From Anisus vortex (taxonomy: Eukaryota > Mollusca > Gastropoda > Planorbidae), in assembly GCA_949126835.1 (NCBI GenBank), contig OX421498.1, forward strand, positions 34,789,299 to 34,853,298: DNA of 64,000 nt, read 5' to 3'. Both the position numbers and the translations under genes were made by a program. The notes under the pieces are model-generated. The model did not search any database, had not been told where the DNA came from, and saw only the letters and a list, made by a program, of their open reading frames with translations. Within the stretch, counting starts at the first letter, position 1, and every line of letters starts with the position of its first letter. This document shows, piece after piece, positions 46,801 through 54,940 of the stretch.

Positions 46801-49800
46801 GGATAGTCGCCAGACTGATACTTAAATTCTACAGACGTTAATTACCCCCAATTAAGGCACCCAAGGCAGCATTTACCCTAGTTACGCCACTGGATTTAGG
46901 TTTCATTTTGTGTGATACATAGTAAAGTATATAATCAAATATATAATATATAAAGTATAACGTTTATAATGTGGTTAACAGTATGTTTGATAAATGTGTA
47001 TGCGAAGAATATATGACCTTGTGAGGGTGGCACAGGAGCTCTCACTATCAATTTCGAAGACACGCCGTTGACCTCTTGTGTGGCAGGCGCCCCGCCCGCC
47101 CTGACCCAGGAAGCACGACCGGGTGGGTACCCAGGGCTGTCCATGCTGCACGTGCAGTAGCCTTCAGATCCGAGAAGGCAGTTGTCCACCGTGGACCAGG
47201 GGATGTAGCAGTCTCTGCTCAGGCTGACCGATGGGGTCGCTGAGGGGGATAGATGACAACACACATATTACTAATGTCACACACACACAAAGTAATTAAA
47301 AGCTGTTGTAAGTGATGGAGATAAATGGGCTTATACAGAAGTTAACCCTTACAGTCCCGGGCGCGTATATAGCGGAACTGAAGGCAGCATAGATAGAAGT
47401 AGGTCGGTACGGGAAGGGTTAAGAAATAGACGTAATAACTATAGATTATGGATATTGTGATGTAAGAGGATGAGGTTAGAATTAATTAAATCCCATGATT
47501 TGTTTTTGATCACCCTTTCTATGCAAGTGTAACTGGTGGTCACATTCTTTTGGTGACCCTGCGTGACCCTTGTCCATTTGGCCTGAATGATCAGAGGGGT
47601 GAGTATTTTTCGGACCATGTGATGGTGTTTAGTTTTAGAGAGTAGAGTGTAGGAAGAGTGAGAGAATGTTAGGCTGTGTTTTTCTTAAATCCTCTTATTA
47701 TTGACTTGTATTGAGCGTCGATGAATTGTGTTATATTGAGTTAAAGTTATGTTGAATATTCCTGCTTGTGTCGTTTCTAAATTACTTGGATGAAAGTTGG
47801 GCGGGAGTTAAGTATTCTTCAAGGGTATCTCAAAAGTCATTGAAATAAACTGCCCACCCTAAACAGCGAGACGTAACAATATGCAACTATTGCGATGAAG
47901 TAGCCATGACATAAACGAAAAGATGTGTAGATAGGTCTCAGCTAGTTTAAAATCCAATCAGATTTGATGATCTATCGATTTAAGCAGGCGGATGGCTTGT
48001 TACGCATGTCAAGTACAGAAGACAGTCAAGAAGTCCTTTAAAGAGAATAGGACCTTTTCCATCATTGTGCACTGTGATTTTCTAAATATATTATACATAA
48101 TTCACATGTGAAACTTAAGGCAGAGTAAATATGATATACTGTCAAATCATGGAACTATCATGGATAAATAATAATAAAAAAAAGTATTTTTTGTTCTATC
48201 AATTGGTCACGTCAGAATTCATTCACGTTTCAGAATGATATAATAGTAAAAAGGCACATTGTTTTTCAATGAACCTCTAAAGAAAATACCTCAGAGTAGA
48301 ACTAAAATAAAGAGAGATTCACAGCTGTGTTAAAACAAAACAAACAACAAGACTTTAATCAATCTAGGTATAACAAAGAAATTTGTTTCCTCTCTATAAC
48401 AAACTTTCAGTCTGAGAAGCGTTAATCCCATTAGGTCAATATGTAAACATACCAAAAGAACTGACTAGTAGAACGGCCATCTCCTTCCCCCGTTCAATAA
48501 ATTTGAATTTTATTGTTATTATTTTGTTTTTTTAGTGGATATGATAATCTTTATTTGATTGTATTACATTAAAGAAACTAAATGACGTGAATTAATGGCT
48601 AGTAAGTAAAGGCTAAGGGTTCCGTCGGACCAAATTGATCATGGGTCGGTGAAACAGTGTTCACCATTTTCTGTGGCCACGGCATATTAGGGGATGTGTG
48701 TCCAGCACAATGCCATCTCGTCTTTACTTTACGACTACTAAAGTCAGGTACCCTTCAGAGCTGAGTAGACCCAGGGACACCCTCAATGTCAGGTTCCCTT
48801 CAGAGCTGGGTAGACTCAGAGACACCCTCAATGTCAGGTACCCATCAGAGCTGGGTAGACTCAGGGACACCCTCAATGTCAGGTTCCCATCAGAGCTGGG
48901 TAGACTCAAGGACACCTTCGAGTCACCCGGGAAAAAATTCCTCGCAACCGTGCCCCCGTTTAATTATAAGTACTTACAAAATGTCACTGTTGTAGGCGTG
49001 CTCTTTGTTGACGCCCCTGACGAGGTCACGAACACTCCATACACCTCATGTGAGCCTGGGCCGAAGTTGGTCACTGGGATAGTCAGTTCGCACTTGATGT
49101 ATATCCCAGAATCCTTGGACTGAGCAGTCCCTGCTAGAAGCACGCCAGAATTCTTGGATTTTTTTTTCAGGAAAAGTAGTCCGTTAAAATGATCACACGT
49201 TAAATAGTATAACTTTAATTTATGATGGATGAGAGAAAAATAATTTTTATAACATTGAAACAGACAGGAGAGCAAGTGAGAAACGCAAAAGTAAAATAAT
49301 TGAAAAATTATAAAAGTGAAAGAGTAAAAAAATGAGAAAGTAAGGAAGTAAGGAAGTAAGGAAGTAAGGAAGTAAGGAAGTAAGAAAGTAAGGAAGTAAG
49401 GAAGTAAGAAAGTAAGGAAGTAAGAATGTAAGGAAGTAAGGAAGTAAGAAAGTAAGGAAGTAAGGAAGTAAGGAAGTAAGAAAGTAAGGAAGTAAGGAAG
49501 TAAGGACGTAAGAAAGTAAGGAAGTAAGAATGTAAGAAAGTAAGGAAGTAAGGAAGTAAGGAAGTAAGGAAGTAAGGAAGTAAGGAAGTAAGGAAGTAAG
49601 AAAGTAAGGAAGTAAGAATGTAAGGAAGTAAGAAAGTAAGGAAGTAAGGAAGTAAGGAAGTAAGGAAGTAAGGAAGTAAGGAAGTAAGGAAGTAAGAAAG
49701 TAAGGAAGTAAGGAAGTAAGGAAGTAAGGAAGTAAGGAAGTAAGGAAGTAAGAAAGTAAGGAAGTAAGGAAGTAAGGAAGTAAGGAAGTAAGGAAGTATG

Positions 49801-52800
49801 GAAGTAAGGAAGTAAAGAAGTAAGAAAGTAAGGAAGTAAGAATGTAAGGAAGTAAGGAAGTAAGAAAGTAAGGAAGTAAGGAAGTAAGGAAGTAAGAAAG
49901 TAAGGAAGTAAGGAAGTAAGGACGTAAGAAAGTAAGGAAGTAAGAATGTAAGAAAGTAAGGAAGTAAGGAAGTAAGGAAGTAAGGAAGTAAGGAAGTAAG
50001 GAAGTAAGGAAGTAAGGAAGTAAGAAAGTAAGGAAGTAAGAATGTAAGGAAGTAAGGAAGTAAGGAAGTAAGGAAGTAAGGAAGTAAGGAAGTAAGGAAG
50101 TAAGAAAGTAAGGAAGTAAGAATGTAAGGAAGTAAGGAAGTAAGGAAGTAAGGAAGTAAGGAAGTAAGGAAGTAAGGAAGTAAGGAAGTAAGGAAGTAAG
50201 AAAGTAAGGAAGTAAGGAAGTAAGGAAGTAAGGAAGTAAGGAAGTAAGGAAGTAAGGAAGTAAGAAAGTAAGGAAGTAAGGAAGTAAGGAAGTAAGGAAG
50301 TAAGGAAGTATGGAAGTAAGAAAGTAAGGAAGTAAGAATGTAAGGAAGTAAGGAAGTAAGGAAGTAAGGAAGTAAGGAAGTAAGGAAGTAAGGAAGTAAG
50401 GAAGTAAGAAAGTAAGGAAGTAAGGAAGTAAGGAAGTAAGGAAGTAAGAATGTAAGGAAGTAAGGAAGTAAGGAAGTAAGGAAGTAAGGAAGTAAGAAAG
50501 TAAGGAAGTAAGGAAGTAAGGAAGTAAGAAAGTAAGGAAGTAAGGAAGTAAGGAAGTAAGGAAGTAAGGAAGTAAGAAAGTAAGGAAGTAAGGAAGTAAG
50601 GAAGTAAGGAAGTAAGGAAGTAAGGAAGTAAGAAAGTAAGGAAGTAAGAATGTAAGGAAGTAAGGAAGTAAGGAAGTAAGGAAGTAAGGAAGTAAGGAAG
50701 TAAGGAAGTAAGGAAGTAAGGAAGTAAGGAAGTAAGAAAGTAAGAATGTAAGGAAGTAAGGAAGTAAGGAAGTAAGGAAGTAAGGAAGTAAGGAAGTAAG
50801 GAAGTAAGGAAGTAAGGAAGTAAGGAAGTAAGGAAGTAAGGAAGTAAGGAAGTAAGGAAGTAAGGAAGTAAGGAAGTAAGGAAGTAAGGAAGTAAGGAAG
50901 TAAGGAAGTAAGGAAGTAAGGAAGTAAGGAAGTAAGAAAGTAAGGAAGTTAGGAAGTAAGGAAGTAAGGAAGTAAGAAAGTAAGAAAGTAAGGAAGTAAG
51001 AAAGTAAGGAAGTAAGGAAGTAAGAAAGTAAGGAAGTAAGGAAGTAAGGAAGTAAGAAAGTAAGAAAGTAAGGAAGTAAGAAAGTAAGAAAGTAAGAAAG
51101 TAAGAAAGTAAGAAAGTAAGGAAGTAAGAAAGTAAGAAAGTAAGAAAGTAAGGAAGTAAGAAAGTAAGAAAGTAAGAAAGTAAGAAAGTAAGAAAGTAAG
51201 GAAGTAAGGAAGTAAGAAAGTAAGAAAGTAAGAAAGTAAGAAAGTAAGAAAGTAAGGAAGTAAGAATGTAAGGAAGTAAGGAAGTAAGGAAGTAAGGAAG
51301 TAAGGAAGTAAGGAAGTAAGGAAGTAAGGAAGTAAGGAAGTAAGGAAGTAAGGAAGTAAGAAAGTAAGAATGTAAGGAAGTAAGGAAGTAAGGAAGTAAG
51401 GAAGTAAGGAAGTAAGGAAGTAAGGAAGTAAGGAAGTAAGGAAGTAAGGAAGTAAGGAAGTAAGGAAGTAAGGAAGTAAGGAAGTAAGGAAGTAAGGAAG
51501 TAAGGAAGTAAGGAAGTAAGGAAGTAAGGAAGTAAGGAAGTAAGGAAGTAAGGAAGTAAGAAAGTAAGGAAGTTAGGAAGTAAGGAAGTAAGGAAGTAAG
51601 AAAGTAAGAAAGTAAGGAAGTAAGAAAGTAAGGAAGTAAGGAAGTAAGAAAGTAAGGAAGTAAGGAAGTAAGGAAGTAAGAAAGTAAGAAAGTAAGGAAG
51701 TAAGAAAGTAAGAAAGTAAGAAAGTAAGAAAGTAAGGAAGTAAGAAAGTAAGAAAGTAAGAAAGTAAGGAAGTAAGAAAGTAAGAAAGTAAGAAAGTAAG
51801 AAAGTAAGAAAGTAAGGAAGTAAGGAAGTAAGAAAGTAAGAAAGTAAGAAAGTAAGAAAGTAAGAAAGTAAGAAAGTAAGAAAGTAAGAAAGTAAGAAAG
51901 TAAGAAAGTAAGAAAGTAAGAAAGTAAGAAATTAAGAAAGTAAGGAAGTAAGGAAGTAAGAAAGTAAGAAAGTAAGAAAGTAAGAAAGTAAGAAAGTAAG
52001 AAAGTAAGAAAGTAAGAAAGTAAGAAAGTAAGAAAGTAAGAAAGTAAGAAAGTAAGAAAGTAAGGAAGTAAGGAAGTAAGAATGCGAGAAGTAAGAAAGA
52101 AACAACGTGAATAAGTGAGAAAGTAAAACATTAGAAAGTTAGAAAGTAAGACAGGAATAAAACAACACATTGAGAAAGTGGGAAAGTAAGAAATGGAGAG
52201 AGTAAGAAAGTGAATAAGTGAGAAAGTAAAAAAGTTAGAATGTAAGAAAGGGAGAAAGTAAAAATTAATAAGTGAGAAAGTTAGAAAGTAAGTAAGATAG
52301 AGAGAAAGTGAATAAGTGAGAAAGTAAGAAAGAAAAAAAGAAAGAAATGTAGAAAGTTAGAAAATAATAAAGCGAATAAGCGAGAAGGTAAAAAATGAGA
52401 AAGTAAGAAAGTTAAAAGTTAAAAAAGACAGTGCGAAAATGAAAATAAAAATCGTAAGAAGGTAAACTTCACAAAAATTTGATGATTCGAGTTTGAGGAT
52501 GCGATGAGTGTTTATGAAAATCAGTCTAAAAAAAACCCAGCAGTTTAATTGTTTTAGTTATTAAAAAAAACACTATTAAAAGCTGTTTTTATCTTCTTCT
52601 TCATATTACTGTCGAGACCCCGTGTTTTAAACATTACCCAGTAACCATAGATGTGAACTAGTATATAAATAACACTATAAAATGTATAAATATAAAATGT
52701 TAATTTTGAATATGTGTTAAGTAGAAAATTTAGAAATATGAAGGTGCGAGAATATCAAGAGAAGAAAGCGAGAAACCGAAATAGTAACCAAACGTTTTAG

Positions 52801-53904
52801 TAAAGCAATTTATACATTGCTTGTAATTTTTTTTCCTCAAAGAAAAAACACAAGAAGATGCCAACCGCATAACTTCGTTTTATGCCCCACCCACATGCCA
52901 CCCACATGAGACCGTGGCGCAACACCTTTTTACTGCTCAGCACTTGAATACTGACGTAATATTTACCTCCCCAAAACACTAAACCTTTTAAAACATCCTT
53001 TATACCAATAATGAATATTTTGCGATAAGTCTGCATTTCTTTTCAGCTCAGTTATAGTCCGAAGAGCGAATGCCCAGATTGCTGCTGGGTGAAGGTTATG
53101 ATGATGATTTTTACTTTATCAGAGCGACGACCAATTGACATGGTCGTATATGTGTGTAGGGATGGTCAAAAAAGCCCGCTAGCGTAAAGACACGACTGTT
53201 ATACGCTCCAAACCGTCTCATTTTGACGTTGCTGGCTGCATTATAGGAAGCGACTTCGCCCGATAGACAGTGCAACTTGTATTGTGATTGTGGCACTGGA
53301 GACTATTTTCCTCTGTAGTTGTCCTCAAATAAATGTATTACAGCCAAACACTTCTGGGAAAATGAAGCCAACTGTCCCAGAAAAGTTTTGGATTGCAACA
53401 GAAGAGTTTGCCTGGACTGTGGGATTCAGCTTGCTGTTACTAAAGATTAACAAAAGACTAGATGATACTGTGCAGCTCAATGAGTTCAACCAGGACTATC
53501 ACGGTGATAAACATCAGTTATTATTCATAGATTGAAGGACAAGATTAAGACTTGATATAATGACGAGGAAAAAATTATTACTGGAGTCAATAAAACATGC
53601 CACTACTTCATACCGACAGAGAACTGTGGAGTACATTGGCAGCCCAGTGCGTCGTTTGTGTAATGGACTAACTGAATAACCAACAGACTAGCTTAACTAA
53701 ATATGAACTATCTTACTAACAACAATAAAGTTACTGTACTCACATTCTTATTCCAATATATATCACACGATTTCAATATTGAAACAGACCCTGGAAACTG
53801 ACAGACTATAACTAACTTGGTATTGTCTTCTGTCAATGTGGTTTCACATTGTCCTGACTGTGCATCACCTGTAGATAAACGACATAGTTTCATTAATACA
53901 TGTT

Positions 53905-53964
<60 letters not shown>

Positions 53965-54450
53965 CCCATCTTCTGTCTTTATGTCTATCTATTTATCAAT
54001 CTATCCATATCATCCCCTGTTGAATGTCCGAGGATCATTTGCACTGCTGAGAGGCTCCGATACTTGGTGGGGATAAAAGCAATGAGAGCAACAGACCTAT
54101 CTCAATCCCGCCCTGGTGCCTGGATGTCCAGGCCTATAGTCTGGAATTTGTGCTACCGGGCGACCGTGCAGGTATACTAGCGAGCCACCATGTAAATGAT
54201 TCAGGGAAATATGGAGGTGGGGAGATATATATAAACCTGTTGCTCAACCAATGTATTGATCTATCAATCTAATTATGTTTTTTCAATTTTCGAAACAAGA
54301 ACTCTACCTGTTATGAAAAATCAACTTATGATGAGTAAAAATTAAAGGATGCACAGTAGACCTACAGCTGTTTGCATATAGGGATAGAAATCACTCACCT
54401 TTGTTAAAACACACTAGAATGACGAACAGCAAAATTATCATACTATTCAT
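37376..54450 (-). CDS. Multi-Ig-domain secreted/surface protein gene (7 exons seen, 3' end missing)
   Basis: Seven exons in order: 54450-54399 (signal peptide), 53868-53744 and 49152-48978 (Ig1 in two halves), 47239-47018 and 39311-39231 (Ig2 in two halves), 39067-38747 (Ig3), 37687-37376 (Ig4). Phases fit throughout: 1, 0 inside Ig1, then 1,1,1,1, with the last exon leaving phase 1. The assembled reading frame is open for about 430 residues. The product should be secreted or surface-exposed through the signal peptide. Ig-rich proteins of this kind serve recognition or adhesion in molluscs, but no FREP-type fibrinogen domain or other tag is visible, so the role is open. Introns are loaded with transposons. 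The donor after Ig4 implies at least one more exon to the left. The exon model is read by eye from splice motifs and is not supported by transcripts. Confidence 0.65.
37790..38624. repeat. TCTA microsatellites around a SINE
   Basis: Long (ATCT)n tracts at about 37790-37960 and 38290-38575, trailing into imperfect ATCTA runs, on either side of the SINE at 38025-38290. Open frames here (for example 37702-37962) are translations of the repeat. Confidence 0.9.
38025..38290 (+). mobile_element. tRNA-derived SINE, full-length reference copy (family S1)
   Basis: The tRNA-like head GCCGGCTGGCCGTGTGGTTA contains an A-box-like TGGCCGTGTGG, followed by a B-box-like GGGCTCTATCC. The body includes CCTACAGGAGTTTTGGGACT. 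The 3' end has AGAGCGCACTGAGC and AGCACTATATAAATG followed by (ATT)n. Reverse copies lie at 8825-9034 and 3898-3988. The 3' end resembles that of the L2-type LINE at 34844-35336. Confidence 0.85.
38747..39067 (-). CDS. Ig gene exon 6: third Ig domain
   Basis: Acceptor TTTTTTTCAG, donor AGAG|GTGGGT, 321 nt, phase 1-1. The ~107-residue domain has Cys in FDLC, VTVIC, SVFCW and NSC, an NQT sequon and a DxGxY-like run (DLDAGIYRY). It is a complete Ig domain in one exon and is not duplicated elsewhere in the window. Confidence 0.75.
39231..39311 (-). CDS. Ig gene exon 5: second half of second Ig domain
   Basis: Acceptor TTAATTTAG, donor CCGA|GTAAGT, 81 nt, phase 1-1. It encodes KNETFYCCWESALGKERSES and then FKVLYP. 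This looks like the F-G strands of an Ig domain with the F-strand Cys. It completes the half-domain at 47239-47018; the intervening 7.7-kb intron contains the LTR retrotransposon. Confidence 0.65.
39574..39751. mobile_element. hAT-type MITE in Ig intron 4 (~178 bp)
   Basis: GGTCGGCAACCTA at left and TAGGTTGCCGACC at right are perfect inverted repeats, extended imperfectly to CAACGG and CTCCTG. The ends match the CAGGGGTCGGCAAC type of hAT elements. A related single end lies near 55190-55260. Confidence 0.6.
39780..40455 (-). repeat. 3' LTR of the retrotransposon
   Basis: 676 bp, sense orientation TGTCATG...CGTAACA. It matches 46027-46702 with one visible difference near 39829 (G versus A). 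An identical 70-codon open frame in both LTRs is not considered a gene. Confidence 0.93.
40456..40467 (-). promoter_or_regulatory. Polypurine-tract candidate
   Basis: On the sense strand GGGTGGGGGCG abuts the 3' LTR, the position of the plus-strand primer. It is G-rich but not purely purine. Confidence 0.5.
40468..41730. other. Non-coding tail of the retrotransposon
   Basis: AT-rich sequence between the end of the truncated pol frame and the polypurine candidate. No RT palm (YxDD), RNase H or env-like frame is found on either strand. A deletion or replacement of the 3' pol is inferred. Confidence 0.6.
41731..44235 (-). pseudogene. pol: pol: protease-integrase-RT(N-terminal) polyprotein, truncated
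   Basis: 834 codons open from a TTG just after an in-frame TAG. No ATG is near the start, so entry by frameshift from gag is likely. Aspartic protease: DTGS at residues 72-75. Integrase: zinc-binding H324/H331 and C361/C364, then the catalytic core with D454 and E490 (exactly 35 residues between). The first catalytic Asp, expected in the LI(D)CVGP context, is Asn395 (AAT codon). A C-terminal chromo-like/linker region follows. RT begins near residue 752 (EHIKINVKYMLED) and stops at 834 after YPIPRIIDKI, before the palm. Usual Gmr1-like pol continues for several hundred more residues. The copy is therefore unable to replicate itself. Confidence 0.9.
44213..44235 (-). promoter_or_regulatory. Probable +1 frameshift site at the gag stop
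   Basis: The gag frame ends GGT TTT TGA. The pol frame reads GTT TTT GAG and is closed by TAG 23 bases upstream, so the shift must occur in this window. TTT-T-GA allows tRNA-Phe to slip one base forward onto TTT at a slow TGA stop, as in other stop-stimulated +1 sites. Pol is +1 relative to gag. This is inferred from the reading frames only. Confidence 0.55.
44213..45604 (-). CDS. gag: gag: capsid/nucleocapsid protein of the retrotransposon
   Basis: 463 codons. Residues ~10-50 look like a SAP-type helix pair (FAELKELAESFGIE). Residues ~104-160 are a charged, repeated ERIRIE/ERENERIRIE stretch, probably coiled coil. Residues ~185-345 form a capsid-like helical region whose later part (YRKLF to ARLADNY) resembles the SCAN fold. 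A CCHC zinc knuckle sits at C400, C403, H408, C413. SCAN domains of vertebrate zinc-finger proteins are known to derive from Gmr1-like Gag. The frame is intact and overlaps pol by 23 bases in the +1 frame. The start ATG at 45604 is about 400 bases downstream of the primer-binding site. Confidence 0.88.
   Translation of the reverse strand: MASNISSEELNAMSFAELKELAESFGIEAGQARPNRNRLTKEIMTCLNGQNAMNTGSVVEVGQNDINEGYVAPSGGEVIAHGDEVRNMSSRSSNNDDEGLSENLKFQLAMKRMELESMERRELERIRIETERENERIRIEIERENERIRIESRERIEMARMNRPDHRRDSNGMDISAMKQHLPIFREEGVQDFFLLFERIAVDYQFPDDKMALLLRSTLNKGKALDVVLSLTPEEINDYEVIKDRVLKSYSLTPEKYRKLFRDRKKAYDQTHVDFLRQKEKMLEQWLRSQNVSEFDKLKNLILFEEFNDCIRVDIKTHISDRGVEDVHEAARLADNYAIIHASIKPYYADKPKVHKPESKEASKPKETSENNNKNSGVNNNSNLVHFRKQTDVNKAKVVCFNCKKEGHMKKDCWILTKKQGAILHCARVQKDSKQTEEVCNTGSRNSKEMRPASPIVVESMGF
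45855..46026 (-). repeat. Leader with three ~60-bp copies of the primer-site module
   Basis: Units start at about 45858, 45921 and 45981. Each holds GTCAGGAAAAGTAGAACTCAAAT-like sequence followed by a diverged CCGGACGAG motif. Only the copy next to the LTR keeps an exact tRNA match. Confidence 0.7.
46004..46021 (-). promoter_or_regulatory. Primer-binding site, tRNA-Pro type
   Basis: Sense sequence TGGGGGCTCGTCCGGGAT lies five bases inside the 5' LTR. It is the classical tRNA-Pro primer site, also used by many vertebrate gammaretroviruses. Reverse transcription would prime here. Confidence 0.85.
46027..46702 (-). repeat. 5' LTR of the retrotransposon
   Basis: 676 bp, matching the 3' LTR. It would carry the element promoter; no unambiguous TATA box was assigned. 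Confidence 0.93.
46739..46892. mobile_element. MITE with GTAACTAGGG ends (~154 bp)
   Basis: The left end AGTAGCGTAACTAGGG and the right end CCCTAGTTACGCCACTG are inverted repeats. It lies 36 bases right of the retrotransposon, in the same intron. Confidence 0.65.
47018..47239 (-). CDS. Ig gene exon 4: first half of second Ig domain
   Basis: Acceptor CCCCCTCAG, 222 nt, phase 1-1. It encodes TPSVSLSRDCY, then GYCTCSMDSPGYPPGRASW with the B-strand Cys and C-strand Trp, ending PPSQ. The donor AAG|GTCATA is weak, but it is the one whose phase fits exon 5. A stronger GTGAGA at about 47045 would give an incompatible phase. Confidence 0.65.
47342..47422. mobile_element. 81-bp TTAA-flanked MITE (copy 1)
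   Basis: It starts TTAACCCTTACAGTCCCGGG and ends GGGAAGGGTTAA. CCCTT/AAGGG ends next to TTAA on both sides fit a minimal piggyBac-type MITE. A near-identical copy lies in reverse orientation at 60970-61050. Confidence 0.75.
47456..47877 (+). mobile_element. Probable solo LTR (~422 bp)
   Basis: Runs from TGTGATGTAAGAGG to GCGAGACGTAACA (TG...CA), with ATAT on both sides (47452-47455, 47878-47881). A GAAATAAACTG polyadenylation-like signal lies about 40 bases before the right end. The GACGTAACA terminus is the same as that of the complete retrotransposon in this intron cluster. No internal region remains. Confidence 0.45.
47882..48611. other. Ig intron 3, unassigned
   Basis: AT-rich intronic sequence between the probable solo LTR and the SINE. 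Nothing recognisable was seen. Confidence 0.5.
48612..48945 (-). mobile_element. tRNA-derived SINE (family S2) with internal minisatellite
   Basis: Reverse complement of the SINE at 60511-60780: a tail-side TTGATCATGGGTCGGTGAAAC, TGGCCACGGCATA and the TTTACTTTACGACTACTAAAG motif, in the same order. The 5' tRNA head is missing. Its internal segment is amplified into four 45-bp tandem copies (48743-48922). Confidence 0.8.
48743..48922. repeat. 45-bp minisatellite, 4 copies, inside SINE S2
   Basis: GTCAGGTACC or GTCAGGTTCC starts recur at 48743, 48788, 48833 and 48878, exactly 45 bases apart. The reference SINE has one copy. Long open frames on both strands here result from the period being a multiple of three. 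Confidence 0.95.
48978..49152 (-). CDS. Ig gene exon 3: second half of first Ig domain
   Basis: 175 nt, entering in phase 0 and leaving in phase 1 at TTTT|GTAAGT. It encodes NSGVLLAGTAQSKDSGIYIK and then CELTI, a classic Asp-x-Gly-x-Tyr-x-Cys F-strand signature. The acceptor (CCAAG|AAT) is preceded by a poly-A run rather than pyrimidines, so the exact 5' end is uncertain. Confidence 0.65.
49335..52083. repeat. 2.75-kb array of an 8-bp unit (GGAAGTAA)
   Basis: About 340 units of GGAAGTAA with variants GAAAGTAA and GAATGTAA, in the intron that splits Ig domain 1. The left two-thirds are mostly GGAAGTAA and the right end (51830-52070) almost all GAAAGTAA. Larger blocks are themselves duplicated (same variant order offset by 624 bp and by 416 bp). 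52084-52460 is a decayed extension. The minus-strand 1068-codon open frame is an artefact of the stop-free repeat. Confidence 0.97.
52461..53743. other. Ig intron 2 right part, unassigned
   Basis: AT-rich intronic sequence. A plus-strand open frame at 53284-53535 has no recognisable domain and is not called. Confidence 0.5.
53744..53868 (-). CDS. Ig gene exon 2: first half of first Ig domain
   Basis: Acceptor TTTATCTACAG, donor AAGAAT|GTGAGT, 125 nt, phase 1 to 0. After the signal peptide it encodes DAQSGQCETTLTEDNTK, then LVIVCQFPG (B-strand Cys) and CDIYWNKN (C-strand Trp). Confidence 0.75.
53905..53970. repeat. TCTA microsatellite
   Basis: About 14 ATCT units in the intron between Ig exons 1 and 2. 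Confidence 0.9.
54035..54180. repeat. Unnamed dispersed repeat, copy 1
   Basis: Diverged direct relative of 54790-54940, sharing CTGGATGTCCAGGCCTATAG followed by a TGTGCTACCGGGCGACCGTG-like stretch. Possibly an old SINE. It lies in Ig intron 1. Confidence 0.5.
54399..54450 (-). CDS. Ig gene exon 1: signal peptide
   Basis: The ATG at 54450 opens MNSMIILLFVILVCFNK followed by a phase-1 donor AAAG|GTGAGT. The peptide has a hydrophobic core and the right length for a signal sequence. The phase joins exactly to exon 2. A second in-frame ATG at 54441 could also serve. The promoter was not identified; the upstream DNA (54451-54789) is AT-rich. Confidence 0.75.
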
Positions 54451-54789
54451 TTCTATACTTTTCTCTTCGTTTGCATATATTCTGAAAAAAAATGGGTTGT
54501 TTTCTATGTTCAAATTATAAAGTTCCAAACTTGTAATTTTTCTCAGAAGGAGTCCAAATTAATCTTACAATACTAATTAAACACACACAAAAAAGAAATG
54601 GTGGGTAGTTTGTTATGCATGTTTACGTAAATATGTAATAATTCCCTAAACATTTCAATTTACATTACTGTCGATGCTGCTGGTATGTCGTGAGTTTCAG
54701 ACACCAGTCAAGTTACTGCGGTTCGAGTTATCTGCCACATTGGTACACCATTGGGCTAGCGCAAGAGAGACGTGCTCCTTTGCGCATAC

Positions 54790-54940
54790 GAGGATGATTG
54801 CGCTGGCGAGAGTTTCCCGAAACTCGGTGGGAAGGAAGGAATAGGCTCATCAGTACCCGTCTCGCAAAGCCCGATGTCTGGATGACCAGACCTATAGTAT
54901 GGTATTCGTACTACCGGTCAAATGTGCAAGCATACAATGG
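54790..54940. repeat. Unnamed dispersed repeat, copy 2
   Basis: Direct relative of 54035-54180, upstream of the Ig gene start. Shared motifs include GACCTATAGTATGGTATTCG. The rest of 54941-57148 holds only a hAT-like end near 55190-55260, a poly-C run near 56075, and a GA/GATA microsatellite at 56231-56345. Confidence 0.5.

Noticed and set aside
48698..49123. 141-codon plus-strand and 63-codon minus-strand frames
   Set aside because: They arise from the 45-bp minisatellite in a SINE, a multiple of three, and run antisense through an Ig exon.
48964..52170. 1068-codon minus-strand open frame (repeating SLLPYFLT)
   Set aside because: It is the translation of the 8-bp repeat, which lacks stop codons on that strand in all frames. 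Only its last ~58 codons overlap a real Ig exon.
53284..53535. 83-codon plus-strand frame
   Set aside because: It has no recognisable domain or homologue in the window and lies antisense within an Ig intron.
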